Shown: positions 24,715-37,678, numbered from the stretch's first letter. The stretch is DNA of 64,000 nt from Metaphire vulgaris (GCA_018105865.1 CM030833.1:30182640-30246639), one strand, 5' to 3'. Program-made: numbers and translations. Notes: generated by a model not told the origin, from the letters alone.

Positions 24715-25354
24715 TCCGGTGCCAGAGCCATGACCTTCGGAATCGACTGAGTAACCATGGATCTGACGGTACCTGTCAGACAAAGTGCCAGAACATTCCG
24801 TCGAATATCGGGGCACGCTACCCCCCGTGCGATAGAAGCTCGTTGCCTGCAACAATACCGATGCTGCTACAGCCACCAAGAAACAGGCTTCATCACATCC
24901 AGCACCAGACGACATCTGTCTCACCTCTTTCACAACCATTGACGCTTTCATCGTCATCATCATCGTCGTCATCGTCGTCGTCGTCATCGTCGCCGCTTTC
25001 TGCGCGTTTTGAGCAGACTATTCCATTCAACCAGATCTCTTCCTCTGGATCAACTCCTCCTCCTCTTCTTCCTCCTCCTCCTCCTCCTCTTCTTCCTCCT
25101 GTTCTACGTCATCATCACCCTCCTCCTCCTCCTCTTCGTCTTTCTCGTCCTTCTTCTGACAGAATCCAGACGTCGACGAATAAACTGGAACTGGCAAATT
25201 TCAACAATTCGGATTTATTTCCGCGGAGATGTTGGTGGAAGAATAATCAAGACAAATGTCCGGCAGGACACAGGTTAGTAACACGTCTGTTCATTCCGCA
25301 GCCACATGTATCTTGCTTAAAATCATGATATATTATGATATATGACGACATTCG

Positions 25355-25407
<53 letters not shown>

Positions 25408-25458
25408 AAATGAAAATATATAGTCAAAAAAAGTATTTGAAAATGTTTATTTAAAAAT

Positions 25459-25505
<47 letters not shown>

Positions 25506-26079
25506 TTTTGACAAAGATCGATTTTTGATATTTTATCAATTTTTATTGAGGAAATATCTAATTTTAAAGCAACTATCCTAGTTTCTTCGTGTTACTGCTG
25601 AAGATATGCAGATATTCAGAATATATTGTACATTTACTGTATATATAGTTTAAAAATTAATGTCGAATTATGAGCTTGCGACATCTAGCGAATAAAACTA
25701 GAACGTACACTTAATGTACAATTGATTGTACACGAAAGATTCTTATCTTGAGAAAGTTCCAATCAATCAATCAATCAATAGCCAATCATTTGACAGGTGA
25801 GTGTTGGTTGACCTTATCTTTTCGTACAGGTGTGTGTACCCGGGATGCGGTCGCGCGTACACCAAGAGTTCGCACCTGAAGGCTCACGTTCGAGTCCACA
25901 CCGGAGAGAAACCGTACCTGTGTAACTGGTCTGGATGCGGGTGGAAGTTTTCCAGGTCTGATGAACTGACCAGGCATTTTCGGACTCACACCGGAGACCG
26001 TCCATTCCGCTGCCGGATGTGCGACCGGACATTTGCACGGAGTGACCACCTCTCCCTCCACACAAAGCGCCACCTATGA
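23616..26079 (+). CDS. Kruppel-like zinc-finger transcription factor (KLF1/2/4-type fingers), 3 exons
   Basis: Exons are 23616-23717, 24300-25273 and 25830-26079, with GT-AG junctions, closing at 441 residues. The last exon encodes three C2H2 fingers: [39 protein letters not shown] and [20 protein letters not shown], ending HL. Spacing and linkers (HTGEKPY, HTGDRPF) are those of KLF proteins, and GCGWKF with CDRTF favours the KLF1/2/4 branch over KLF5 or KLF6/7. KLFs bind GC/CACCC boxes in the nucleus. The middle exon is low complexity: ten glutamines, about sixteen serines and proline-rich blocks, a plausible activation region. These blocks are encoded by CAG, TCR and CCT triplet arrays that may vary in length. 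The start codon MADAQR in exon 1 is inferred from phase and is less certain than the rest. Confidence 0.93.
25357..25503. repeat. Two (TA)n runs in KLF intron 2
   Basis: TA runs at 25357-25404 and 25464-25503, separated by AT-rich sequence. Confidence 0.9.
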
Positions 26080-26250
26080 CCAACCGACGACTCTGAACAT
26101 CGCGTAGCCAGGGCTCCGAATTAGGGGCGGCACCATCAGGAAAGACGCGCTATATAAATTCCGCATTACAGCATGTATGCTGACACAGATAGCAGCGCTA
26201 TACAATTAAACGACAAAGGGTTATAGAACTTATAGTCAAGACATTCTTCC

Positions 26251-26361
<111 letters not shown>

Positions 26362-26401
26362 GTAATAAGTACATAACACATAATATTTTTATTGTTATTA
26401 T

Positions 26402-26481
26402 TTAACCCCATAACCGTGTGTTTAACTGTAACTCAATGTAAAATGGGCGGATATATCCGGGATCCCCAGTTAAGGGGTTAA
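26402..26481 (-). mobile_element. TTAA-ended 80-bp MITE, copy 2
   Basis: Inverse orientation to copy 1, ending CCAGTTAAGGGGTTAA. One terminal base has changed (TTAACCCCATAAC). Confidence 0.85.
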
Positions 26482-26627
26482 TAGTCTAAGAAGCAGACAG
26501 GCTTAGCCCGTTAAAAAGTCTATCCATGTATGTATCATCATTGAACGTCAGTTTGCTATTTAACCCTAACCCTCACTGTTTCTGGTGATCCTCCTCGTTG
26601 TTGTTGTCCACTTCCATTCATTTTCTT

Positions 26628-26630
<3 letters not shown>

Positions 26631-26684
<54 letters not shown>
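26631..26684. repeat. (CT)n microsatellite
   Basis: Dinucleotide run followed by GT repeats. Confidence 0.95.
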
Positions 26685-26695
<11 letters not shown>

Positions 26696-27145
26696 AGTGT
26701 TTCCCTTTCGAACTTTTCCCTCCTTTCACCATTCCACTGTCACTGCCAAGTTCTTTATTCCCTCTTTTCTCAAAACCCGCGCCGAAAGAATTTCATCTGT
26801 AGTTTTTTACGATTGCCATAAATCTTGGCTGCTGTTTCCATCATCTGCAAGACTTCTATGTTGGTTCTTTTATCCGTTCATGAAACTTCTAGCATTCTCC
26901 CGCAGCAGCGCCATCTATAGCACTTTGGTTATTGACATCTACATAAAAGCGACGAATATCCTGTCGCCTACGCTGTGCTTGGGCGATTTCACTGACGACA
27001 ACAAATTTCTGGATAGATTTGCACATCAGAATCGGTCAATTCGTCAATCAATAAACTTCTGTGGCGCCACCAACCTAAATCAAAGTGTTTCTTTGTCATC
27101 ATTATCGTCGTCATCATTATCATTATCACTGCCAAAAACTCCAAA

Positions 27146-27331
27146 TACAGTGGAAATTCGTTATAACGTACTTAGTGGGTCTGTAAAATTGAGTTCGTTA
27201 AACGATCCGAGGCACGTTATATCCAATGCCATCCAATACGGTTGCGCGTCTCAATGGGCGTACATTGCAGTACATTATAATCGAAGAAACGTAGCTTATA
27301 GCCGAGTCCGTTATAACGAAGTTCTACTGTA
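27146..27331 (-). mobile_element. Tc1/mariner-like MITE, copy 1 (TA-flanked)
   Basis: The ends TACAGTGGAAATTCG and GTTATAACGAAGTTCTACTGTA are imperfect inverses flanked by TA. It is related in inverse orientation to copies at 38555 and 53089. Confidence 0.75.
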
Positions 27332-27427
27332 GCAAAACTCCTTGTTGCTAACAGCTAACGTTAAATCTTTTTCGGACGTGGCTTTTGCGTTAAATCCGCC
27401 GGCGGCAACACTAGTCATGGCCGGTGT

Positions 27428-27508
27428 TTAACCCCTTAGCCAGTGTGTTTAACTGTAACTCAATGTAAAATGGACGGATATATCCGGGATCCCCAGTTAA
27501 GGGGTTAA
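27428..27508 (-). mobile_element. TTAA-ended MITE, copy 3
   Basis: An 81-bp copy, starting TTAACCCCTTAGCCAG and ending CCAGTTAAGGGGTTAA. Confidence 0.85.
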
Positions 27509-27662
27509 GTCATTAATAGTATTCACGAATACAGGGAGACGAAACGAATAGGCCTATGTCACGATGGACAGACGCTTCTACTCATAAATTATTCATAAAT
27601 AGAGAAACTTGAGTAATTGCAGATTGTCACCGAAATTCACGCTTTGTCTGACCAGATGTACA

Positions 27663-27666
<4 letters not shown>

Positions 27667-27720
<54 letters not shown>
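27667..27720. repeat. (GA)n microsatellite
   Basis: Dinucleotide run. Confidence 0.95.
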
Positions 27721-27723
<3 letters not shown>

Positions 27724-28615
27724 ACTGCTTTCCTTCGTTCCTTCCTTCATTCCGGCTGTCTGTAATCAGCCACCAGAGCGTGAATGCTTTAATTAAGAAC
27801 ATTGTAATTCTTTTTTTTAGTCATTTATGTTTGGTTCTTCGACGTCGATTCAAACGACGTCAGTTAGATGGACGATAATAAGGGAATTAATAGGCGCAGA
27901 CCGTCTCCGTGGATAGTTGCGGTCTCGTTGGACGTGGAAATATGGATCACGTGACTGACTGGCAGATCCAGTCTCGGTGGAAGAATTCGGGTTTCGCGTC
28001 TCTACGATATTTGCCCTTGACAGGACATTGCATTTCCATTTTTCGTTTGAGTCTAAGATGTTATCCAGTGGATCTACGGGGAAAACAGTAGATGGTGACG
28101 TCTCGACGAGAAAATGATTGAAATTCTACTCGAAATATTCACCGATATCGCTGCTATGATTATTCTAGTAGACCTACTAGAATAATTCAACGTACATGCT
28201 GACAATTTAGAATTGACGAAAATCAAAGAGAAGTTTGTCAAACGCTGTGTCTTTCGAAACACGCGCTATCAACTGGATGATACACTTCTATAGCGCCTCT
28301 ATAAAATGCACTAGGCAGCAGACGATGATGGCTACAGTGTGAAATCATGTGTTTAGGATTCGACCCAGTAAGTCAAGAACAACGTTAAAACTCCATCTTT
28401 TTCGCCTGGTTTATCCATCATAGACTGTCCGGCCTGATGTCCTGGATCTGACATGGATCTTGTTTGGTTCTGATCTAGCGTGTCATAAACTGGTGTTTCT
28501 ACGCGTTATGACGTGGTGCTATAGAAGTTTAACAACGTTATTCTGTCTTCGTGGTTGGGTGGTTTTTTTTTTACAAATGGCGTCTCAATGAGTTCTTGTA
28601 TAGTATAGTGACTGA

Positions 28616-29998
28616 CTATCGATCTAGTCTAGTGTCCGCCATCTTTTCCGTTGCTTCCGAAGTGGCTTTCACCCGGCAGAGACGCGTCGCCATGTCCGCC
28701 GTCTCGCTGTTGTTGTACCTCACCGAGAAGACGTCCACTCCGCGGCGTCCGCAGACGAACCAGGCGACCAGCCTCCGTCGGAACCTCTGGCTGGTCAGGA
28801 CGTAGACGACGAAGTTGACGGAGGAATTGAGTATGGCCAGGGCGTCACCCACCGCCGTGTAGTAGTAGTGCCAGTTGCCGCACGCCCTCTGTCCCTCGTC
28901 GACCGCCGTCCAGAGGACGTGGTCGACCAGGGTCGGCGTCTGGCAGACGATGAAGACGAATATGACGACGATTAGGACGAGGGTTATGTCCCGCTGCGCA
29001 CATCCGGGCTTTCCCAGCCCCACCCGCCTCCTCTCCCTCGTCCTCAGCGTCTGAATTAACTTGAAGTTGAAGAAGGAGAGGGTGACGAGAGGACCTCCGT
29101 GAATGAGGAAGAAATAGAGGAGATTCGCGTAGATTATCCGGTAGAGGATGTTGTGTCCAAAGGCACTCAGCTGAAATATCGATTGAGTCTTGTTGAATCC
29201 GGTGCATATCTCCACTTTTTCGTACTCTACGAAGCGGGGAAGGTTGTAGACGACGGAGAAGATGGCGACCATCAGGACGAGGGTTCGAATTCTCTTTCTG
29301 AACAGGAGGTCAGAGTATTTCAATGGTCGACAAACTGCGAAGTACCTGCGAAACAGGCAAGGCGTGCGTATATTCTCGAGCTATAAAACCTAATGCTATA
29401 CTGTAGTCTAAAGTAGGCAATGGTTTCAGTCTCACTTCTTACAAATCACGCGATGAAATCTTCTAAACAGTTGGTCGAATTTCTACTGCGTTTTCTGCTG
29501 ACGAGAGTGACACATGGAAAGCTGAGATTTTAGATTTTAATAAACGATTTCTTTTATTTAAATATTAGAAAAAGTACAATAATTGCAGGTAGGCCTAAGA
29601 TTTGCGAGTTTTTTTAACATAAACTTTCATGTTTACGTCATATTTATGAGAGGAAGGCTGTTTCTGTTTTTTTTAATGGAAAAACTCTGAAGGTTTTCTT
29701 AATCATTCCGACACACAGTGGAACAGGACAATGAAAGGTTTTTTCATTCTAACTCAAGAATATTTAAATAATTTTAAAAATTCGTGATTCTACTGGATTT
29801 CAAATCACAGGTTTCTAATTTCCTACGACCAAAATCGGTTAATTGCACTGATATTAAAAGCGCGGTATCTTGAAAAGAAATTTTAAAATAGCTTGCAATC
29901 GTTTTCTTTCTGGCGATAGAATTTTCAAATCCAGAAGTATTAGAATATGCTCTCATTCATTTCTGTATGGAAGCAATGCAATGATTTATTATCACTAC

Positions 29999-30039
<41 letters not shown>

Positions 30040-30053
30040 TATTATTATTATTA

Positions 30054-30088
<35 letters not shown>

Positions 30089-30642
30089 CAGTACCATTTA
30101 TATTTATTATTATCAGTACTGTTTATTATTATTATTATTATTATTATATTGTTATTATAGTTATTGCTATTATTGCTATTATAGCTCTGTAGTTTATCGT
30201 TATTGATATACGATAGTTGGAATTTGAAACACCTGTAGTCCTACCTGTCGAAAGAAACAAGGACCGTGAGAATAACTGAACCTGTAAATGGCACCAGGTA
30301 AATCGGCCACAGAAACGGCATGATGCCAACATAGACTGCATAGTACTCTTCGAGGTACCCGGCGTGGGGGTAAACAGCCGGCAGCACGTACAGGGGTACG
30401 GCGGCCAGAAGTACCAAGGTGTCGGCGGCGGCGAGCGCCCGTAGCAGGAACGACGTAGCCGACTGGTTGCCCTTGTCCGTCCAGAGCACGAGGAACGACA
30501 GAGTGTTGCCCACGCACCCCATCACGCACATCGACCCCGAGAATACCGTATAGAGGGCGAAGTCGAAGAGGGCGCATCCGTTGCTGATGTACCCCCCGGA
30601 CGATGACGTCACATTCGCCGCCATGTTAGCACAGTCTGCCAT
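28616..30642 (-). CDS. Class A peptide GPCR, FMRFamide-receptor-like, 2 exons
   Basis: Exons on the minus strand are 30245-30642 and 28616-29345, closing at 375 residues. Seven hydrophobic segments are visible. TM1 has GNTLSFLVL (Asn 46), TM2 has AAADTLVLL (Asp 74), TM3 ends FDRYFAVCRPL, TM6 has VFIVCQTP, and TM7 has AILNSSVNFVVYVLTSQRFR. The LNSSVNFVVY ending with a following FR segment is typical of FMRFamide-like and related invertebrate neuropeptide receptors. The N-terminus carries an N-glycosylation site (NVT). The intron splits the Arg codon of DRY (AG|G), a position shared by many animal GPCRs. I do not see the usual TM3 cysteine, although ECL2 has a cysteine (EICTG). The ligand cannot be deduced. 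It probably acts at the plasma membrane of neurons or peptide target cells. Confidence 0.9.
30002..30147. repeat. (TTA)n array in the GPCR intron
   Basis: Interrupted TTA/ATT array immediately 3' of exon 1 on the coding strand. Confidence 0.92.
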
Positions 30643-30646
30643 TGCG

Positions 30647-30649
<3 letters not shown>

Positions 30650-30742
<93 letters not shown>
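30650..30742. repeat. (CT)n microsatellite beside the GPCR start
   Basis: Reads as (GA)n on the coding strand and ends about 8 bases before the GPCR ATG, so it lies in the 5' UTR or core promoter. Confidence 0.95.
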
Positions 30743-30744
<2 letters not shown>

Positions 30745-31151
30745 GCGGCTTCTATATTAAAATGTACATCCTTGAAATCGAATTCAAAACACGGTTAGCT
30801 TTCAAACGCCGGACAGAAGGAAAAAGACCGGACCGCGTTCCGTGTGGCGGGAAATCCTTTCCATCGTTTCGTCTTAGTGGTTGACGGATGTCGTCTGCTT
30901 AAGTAGCGTCTGTCGTCTGCCTTCGCTCCGCTCTGTGATCGCAGGTGGTCGGAGCGTCTCTGAGCAGGACCCCCACGCTGCGCAATGCATGGCGTCCGAT
31001 GCGCCACATTTGGGCTTCTGTGTGTGTGACGTCATACCGCGAGAATTTCTTTAGCCCTTCGAGTTCAATGCACGCGAATTAGCCGTATACACTGCGGCGC
31101 TTTCCCGCCATACTCAGGCTCCTTCCTCTGCGGTTGCGTGTATTTTGAAGA

Positions 31152-31217
31152 TAATTGTGTGCGACTGCTTTGTCAGGTATTTATTATAACGGTCCCTCTT
31201 GGGTAGACAGTTACAGA
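31152..31217 (+). repeat. Short dispersed repeat, copy 2
   Basis: Matches 12181-12246 and is followed at once by a (TA)n run. Confidence 0.65.
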
Positions 31218-31218
31218 G

Positions 31219-31312
<94 letters not shown>
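31217..31312. repeat. (TA)n microsatellite
   Basis: Pure TA run of about 95 bp. Confidence 0.95.
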
Positions 31313-31316
<4 letters not shown>

Positions 31317-32704
31317 TTCACTGCCTGTTGCCTTTGGAGTCTGTAGCTTCGACAAAAGCACACTGTATGTCACATAATGAGAGAGAGAGAAGGGATTATT
31401 CGAAGCCATCCAGGGATCATGGAATACTGTTATCCATTATTTTTTTCCAAAAAACCAACGACCTTCGCCTGTAATGGCGATGGAAAAACGTCTTCCAAGG
31501 ATTACAGATTACCAGACGACCAATGACTCCAGGCTATGTTGCGTCTGCATGCGATCAAAAATCTAACCGCTGGAGATTTTAGAACTCCAAAATGGCGATG
31601 GAATGAAGAAGACTGGAGCGTTGCAAAAGTCTGAACAGAACGAAAATCGAAATATTTCCCTCTATTTTTTTACTTCTGGGTTTCTCGTGAACAGGGCGTG
31701 AGAGTGTCCAGTTTGAAAGTGTTGGCATGCAATTCGGAAGTGAAGCCTTTTTGCTTCTGCACTTCCGGAGTGCAGAAGACCGCCAAAGAGTGCAAAAGAA
31801 AGCACTTTCGACCGCACGTTTGATGAATGCGAATTCCCAGAAGGAACCGGTCCGTTCGGCAGTTTCCGTGTCCTCCTTCATCCGTCTTCCGTTCCGAGTC
31901 CAGGTCCTGCATTTCGGTCCTCGATCGACGGAGAGAAACACGCCCCGCTATAGCCCCGTCACGACGACGTCCGAATAGAACATGGCGGCGCACTATAAAT
32001 GCGGGTCTATTTTTAGACTCGACGTACGTCCACGGAGTCGAATCTCAACTGATTGAAAAAGACAATCCGGGAACTTCGGAGCGGGTCTAGTCCGGTTGGG
32101 AAGGGGTGGAGGGAAGGGTACTTTTCGAAAATTGAGAAAGATGGATCGATGGATGCTTTGGCGGGTGCCGTGCCTTTGGGCGGAACGGGGGCGAGCACTC
32201 CCGTCGAAGTCTCGTCCAGATCTCGAAGTCTCATTCAAATCTCGCCCGTCTGTCTTTCTCGCGCGGTCATCTGTCTTCTAACTTCGCGTTACGTCACACT
32301 TTCTGTCACGTGACTGCCATTTGATTGCATCGACGAATGTTTGCACGCAACACACAGGCACACACACACACACGCACAGACAGACACAAGCACACGTTTG
32401 ATAAGGCAAACAAACGGCGCGCGTGATAGATTAGTCTGTTAGTCGTGCTCGCCTCTTCCTTCGATTCTTCTGTCGTTCCATTCAGACGGAGTCTTCCCTT
32501 CTTCTTTCCATCAGTGAATCTACAGGATTCGGCAAATATCCCGCCCTGAATGCATTCACTTCCGCCCGTTGCTAAGCAACAGAGTTTGGCGAGAAACCTT
32601 TCGGATGCTTTCGGTTTTGTTCCTCGACATAATTTCTGTGACACGTACACATTGTCAAACGAAGACATTGCAATGGTTTTAAATAGCTAACTCAACAACA
32701 ACAG

Positions 32705-32706
<2 letters not shown>

Positions 32707-32762
<56 letters not shown>

Positions 32763-32870
32763 AACTACTGCTGCTGCTGCTGCTACTACTACTACTATTA
32801 TTACTACTACTACTACTTCTACTACCATTACTACTACTACTATTACTACTGCTACTACTAAATTCAAATT

Positions 32871-32927
<57 letters not shown>

Positions 32928-32930
32928 AAA
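32707..32930. repeat. (TAC)n array
   Basis: Interrupted TAC/TGC array of about 220 bp. Confidence 0.95.
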
Positions 32931-33061
32931 ACTTCTACTATTTTTAATACAACTACTACTATTAATAAATAATGACAATAATCGAATTTGGAGTTGTTAA
33001 GTAGTATGTGGCCTTTTTAACAACTGCTATTCACATATGGATTCTTTTTTTGCAAGACATT

Positions 33062-33110
33062 AAGAAAGTAGAATCTCGTGAATTTCTACAGCGCTTTTAA
33101 AAGTAGGTAC
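33062..33110 (+). repeat. TATAGCGCC-type repeat fragment
   Basis: AAGTAGAATCTCGTGAATTT followed by CTACAGCGCTT, related to 34310 and 43202. Confidence 0.5.
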
Positions 33111-34309
33111 ATGAGTAGCTGTTTGATCGTTTGGCGATCGAATGGGTTTTGGGAATCCGGAATAGTCCGGTTCCTGCACCGTCGTCACGTGACTACTCCG
33201 GTCCAATGTACGCCCGAGGCTTTCATCGGCATTTATACGCAGTGAATCATTGGAAATCCAAATGGTTCTCTTACTAATAATCTTCAAAAAATGCGCTATA
33301 TTAATGCATCGCAGATGTCTGGCGAATGCAAAAGAAACGATCTCAGGGCGAAGGACAATTCATTTCTATTGCGCTATAGGGATACAAATGGCGCTACATA
33401 AACCGCCTATTCAATTATTAGCCCCCCCGGCGGCGTCGGTGACCCATAGAGATAATAAACCGCTTGTCTGATATCTATGCTGGCAAGCCTTCGACACAAG
33501 GCGATCGGGGTGTTCGGGAATTTAAGGTTTCTTAGGGCGCTATATGATGACGAAACTCTTCTCACCGGGTGCTGTTTTGCTTTTACAGCCGTCGTTATTG
33601 TTAATGTTAAGTTTACAACTGCCGTTCCATGTTTACTGCATCGCCGCTTCCCTTTTCCTTAAGAATTTGAGAAGAAAATGCGCTATATAAATGTCCAAGA
33701 CATAGCAACAATGCGCTTCGTGTTTCCAGATGGAAGTTATTTTGAAGAAACAAGATATATTTGATTTTATTCGACGTTATAAACTAAGATAATCGATAGA
33801 CCTCTCCTGTTCGCTTTCTTTATATCGCCAAATATGATATTCTCTAAGTAAGACAAATCGTGTAAAAGGCGTATAAAAAGGGATGAATTATGACGCATAC
33901 GGCTTTCCATACAATTCTCTCTCCATCGCCAGAACAGAATCAGTCAATTGTTCCTGTTCCGTGCAATTCAATCGAGTGCGCCACCTGGCGAATGCAGTGG
34001 TAATAGAGACCGTGGCGCCACCTACCGAATCCAACGTCAACTGAGGAGTTCGAAATGACCTTTGACCTATTGACTCATTTCCCTTCGTGTATCTTTGATC
34101 CTAAAAATAACCACACATTCGCCGAAGGTCATAAAAGATGGCACAATGGCGTTGCTAGAAATCTAGTGTGGGGGGGGGCTCGTGAAGTTTGAACCGGATA
34201 TTTTAGGACATGAATATTTAGCCACGACCACTGATAAATGTAATACGTCATTTTAAAAACTTTCCATATTTTTCTTGATCCTACTTCTTTTAATTTCCGT
34301 TTGCTAAAG

Positions 34310-34360
34310 TAAAGTAAAGTAAAATCTCGTGGATTTCTATAGCGCCTTGGATTCAGTCAA
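34310..34360 (+). repeat. TATAGCGCC-type repeat fragment
   Basis: AAAATCTCGTGGATTTCTAT then AGCGCCTTGGATTCAG. It lies directly before the CCCTAAAA minisatellite. Confidence 0.55.
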
Positions 34361-34374
34361 ACGAAAGGAAAACC

Positions 34375-34858
34375 ATAAAAACCCAAAAAACCCTAAAAGC
34401 TAAAACCCTAAAAACCTAAAAACCATAAAAACCTAAAAACTCTAAAAACCTAAACACTTTAAAAACCCTAAAAATATAAAAACCATAAAAACCATAAAAA
34501 CCCAAAAACCCTAAAAGCGAAAAACCCTAAAAACCCAAAAACCCTAAAAGCTAAAAACCCTTAAAACCCTAAAACCCCTAAAAAGCCAAAAACCTAAAAA
34601 CCCTAAAACCCTAAAAACCCTAAAAAAACAATAAAAACTCAAAAAACCCTAAAAGCTAAAAACCCTAAAAACCTAAAAACTCTAAAAATCTAAACACTCT
34701 AAAAACCTAAAAATCTAAAAACCATAAAACCCATAAAAACCCAAAAACCCTAAAAGCGAAAAACCCTAAAAACTAAAAAACATAAAAACATAAAAACCAT
34801 AAAAACCCAAAAACACTAAAAACCCTAAAAGCTAAAAACCCTAAAAACCTAATAACCA
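34375..34858. repeat. Degenerate CCCTAAAAA minisatellite
   Basis: About 480 bp of variants of ACCCTAAAA, ACCTAAAA and ACCATAAAA with a short unit of about 8-10 bp. It recalls C-rich telomere repeats but is irregular and internal. Confidence 0.85.
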
Positions 34859-35255
34859 GGATCAAGTACATACGCTTGTACTGCTAATATATGCTAATGT
34901 TTTAGCTTATCGCATCAATTTCATTTCGTGTTTTGTTAAAAATTCTTACGTGATGGAGGAAAACGGTTTTCATTTATGAAATTAGCACATTAAACTACAT
35001 ACAATTCAGCCTTTGAAATTAAAACAATTTTCAAAAAGGTAAAAAATGCAGGCCTGTGTTATGGGTTTAACAGGAGGAACCAGGAGGCAAGACAGACACT
35101 GACAGTGACAGATAACATCGTGAAGTGGACTAACATGAAAGGAACACCACTAATGGAGGAAGCTAACTAAAGAGAACAGCGAGGAAGTATTGCTCAACGC
35201 TGAAGCCTATCAAATGGATAGGATGGGTTACATGTAGAGACGTAAATGACAAGCG

Positions 35256-35290
35256 TCATGACATGACATGACATGACATGACATGACATG
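35256..35290. repeat. (ATGAC)n short tandem repeat
   Basis: Seven perfect pentamer units. Confidence 0.9.
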
Positions 35291-35554
35291 AAGAGGGATC
35301 CAGCGCCTGTATACAGAATTATGAAAGATAAAAGCATTGTTAGATAGCGGTGCTTGACATTGCGGTGACACCCAGCCCCACCATTTGACCGAAATCAATT
35401 TCTCCAGAGCCATTTCTTCAGCTCCTCGCTGCACTCCTCAGCCTCTGTGGACGATGATTTGTCTCAAAAGACAATTCCTTTTCGTCGCTGACGTCACTTC
35501 CGCTCACTGCGCCTCATAAATGATGCAGACGACGGAAATGATACATTGCCATCT

Positions 35555-35671
<117 letters not shown>

Positions 35672-35812
35672 ATGAGAAACAGAGACACATAGATATACAG
35701 ACAGAGAAAGAGAGATAGAAGAAAAGACAGAGAGCCTATTCTTTTATCCGCCAATGCATATACATTGCTCATCTTACTGCATTCCCGCAGATTATCAGAG
35801 AGAACGAGAGAG

Positions 35813-35817
35813 AGATG

Positions 35818-35894
<77 letters not shown>
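35813..35894. repeat. (GA)n microsatellite
   Basis: Purine-only run with one AAAG interruption. Confidence 0.95.
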
Positions 35895-35896
<2 letters not shown>

Positions 35897-36591
35897 GACC
35901 ATAGAGTTCGTGCCTTGAATTCCTTGATCGATAGAAATCAGCATTGACAATGTCATCAATTTTGGCGACTGTGTTGCCAGCCATGGCGGGCGCTCGCTGT
36001 GTCGTCTGCTGATCAATGTGTGGCGCCCCAAGCGACTGACTTCTTCCCAGCGCCCGGTCTTAGAGTCAGCGGACCACCATCATCGAAAGGCCGTCTAACA
36101 CACCCCAGCGATCCCCTCCCTCCTCCTCCTCCTCCTCCCTCCTCCTACTCCTCCTCCTCCTCCCCACAGACCAACACAATGCCCTGTTAGTTGTCAGTGA
36201 ACTTCTATAGCGCCATTTTAGTAATACACTTGACATCGGTCGACGGTTGGTCGCTATGGATTCGAATCGTAAATGTCAGATCCAGTAATTCAGTTGGGTT
36301 TTCCGGATTCTTCCGGTTCCGGGTTCCACAGAACACGATAATACACTCCCGTTCCTTTTGCCGTCGTCGAAAATGCGAGCCTTTTCTTGGCGCGCGGTGC
36401 GTTCTGGGTAATTATTGGGTGGGGCCGCGTTCGCAAGGTGGCGCCAGGTCATTCAAATCGATCGTAGTCTGGCTGGGAGTGGTCGACGCGACAAGGAAAA
36501 CGATTTTACGTTATGAGAGCGGGGAGGGGGAGAGGAAGAAAGAGAAGGGGAGAGAGAGAGAAAGGAGACAGACAGACACAAAGACAAAAAC

Positions 36592-36626
<35 letters not shown>

Positions 36627-37247
36627 ACGAGTTGATGCAGACCAGAATGCCACATAGAGATGTAACACTCCTTCCTTTCCTTTTCCCTTTCCCCCTTTCC
36701 CTCTTTCTGATGTCCTCCGATCGGAGTAAGTTCATAACGGAAACTCGGTTTTTCCGTCGGCGGACGAAGTGTTAGCGAGACCCATAAATTGCTGTCGATT
36801 GTATCAAGCCCTGGTTATGGCGTTGTTGTCGGGAAAGACGGACTGCATACGGCCGCCGTGCATTCGAGGCCATCTTGTGTATCGTATCTTTCTGGTTCGT
36901 TGTTTTTCGCAGATGTCGTTTGGATATCTCCCCCCCCCCAAAAAAAAAAAATCACACACACGCGCGCGCACACAAATAGCAAGATTCGAATGAATTCTTT
37001 TTAATTTGAAATTCGTTTTCGAACGAAATCAATGGATCTTGTTATCGAAAGAAATACTAGAATTCGCAGAAAAGCACATTTTACAGCCTAGAGACCCTGA
37101 AAGCAAGACATTGGTGCCACTGACCTGTCTATCTCAAATTGGACAGGACGAAATCACGTGACTTCTCAACCTGTTTTACCCGCCCACACATATGATATCG
37201 TCCAAGACCATTGCAGTCAGTCAGATCCTATTTAGCCACGCTGGTAG

Positions 37248-37248
<1 letters not shown>

Positions 37249-37289
<41 letters not shown>
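37249..37289. repeat. (TA)n microsatellite
   Basis: TA run. Confidence 0.9.
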
Positions 37290-37292
<3 letters not shown>

Positions 37293-37625
37293 CATTTTTA
37301 ACCTATTTATTTATTTATGATCGACAAAGAATTCTTGAGACTTTGTTGGAATCGAGAAAGAATTCCGGAAGTGCCTCTCCATTTTCAGACTCCAGTTTCA
37401 GGCGTCGCCCGAAATAAAATTCGGTGACGTCACACGCGCATTTCGTATCCATGGCGACGACCTCTGGTTTCCTGGCAGCATTAACAAAAATGTCAGTCTC
37501 GCAAAATCGACGAAAAATTTGTATTGACGACAAAAGACAAGTTTTCGTCCACTTCTTGACTGTTGCGACACTCAATATCCCGCCCAGCCAGCCCGTTGCC
37601 CGGAGTGAATTATGGACCAGAGAGT

Positions 37626-37628
<3 letters not shown>

Positions 37629-37678
<50 letters not shown>

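Noticed and set aside
26697..27332. 211-residue open frame between KLF and GPCR
   Set aside because: It runs into the TA-flanked MITE and a serine-coding triplet run, with no domain and no splice context.
31579..32668. Several overlapping open frames on both strands
   Set aside because: No motif, frames overlap each other on opposite strands, and the area is between genes.
35060..35220. Possible second LINE fragment (translation includes TDNIVKWTNM)
   Set aside because: Only a short, stop-broken resemblance to reverse-transcriptase C-terminal sequence; not enough to call.
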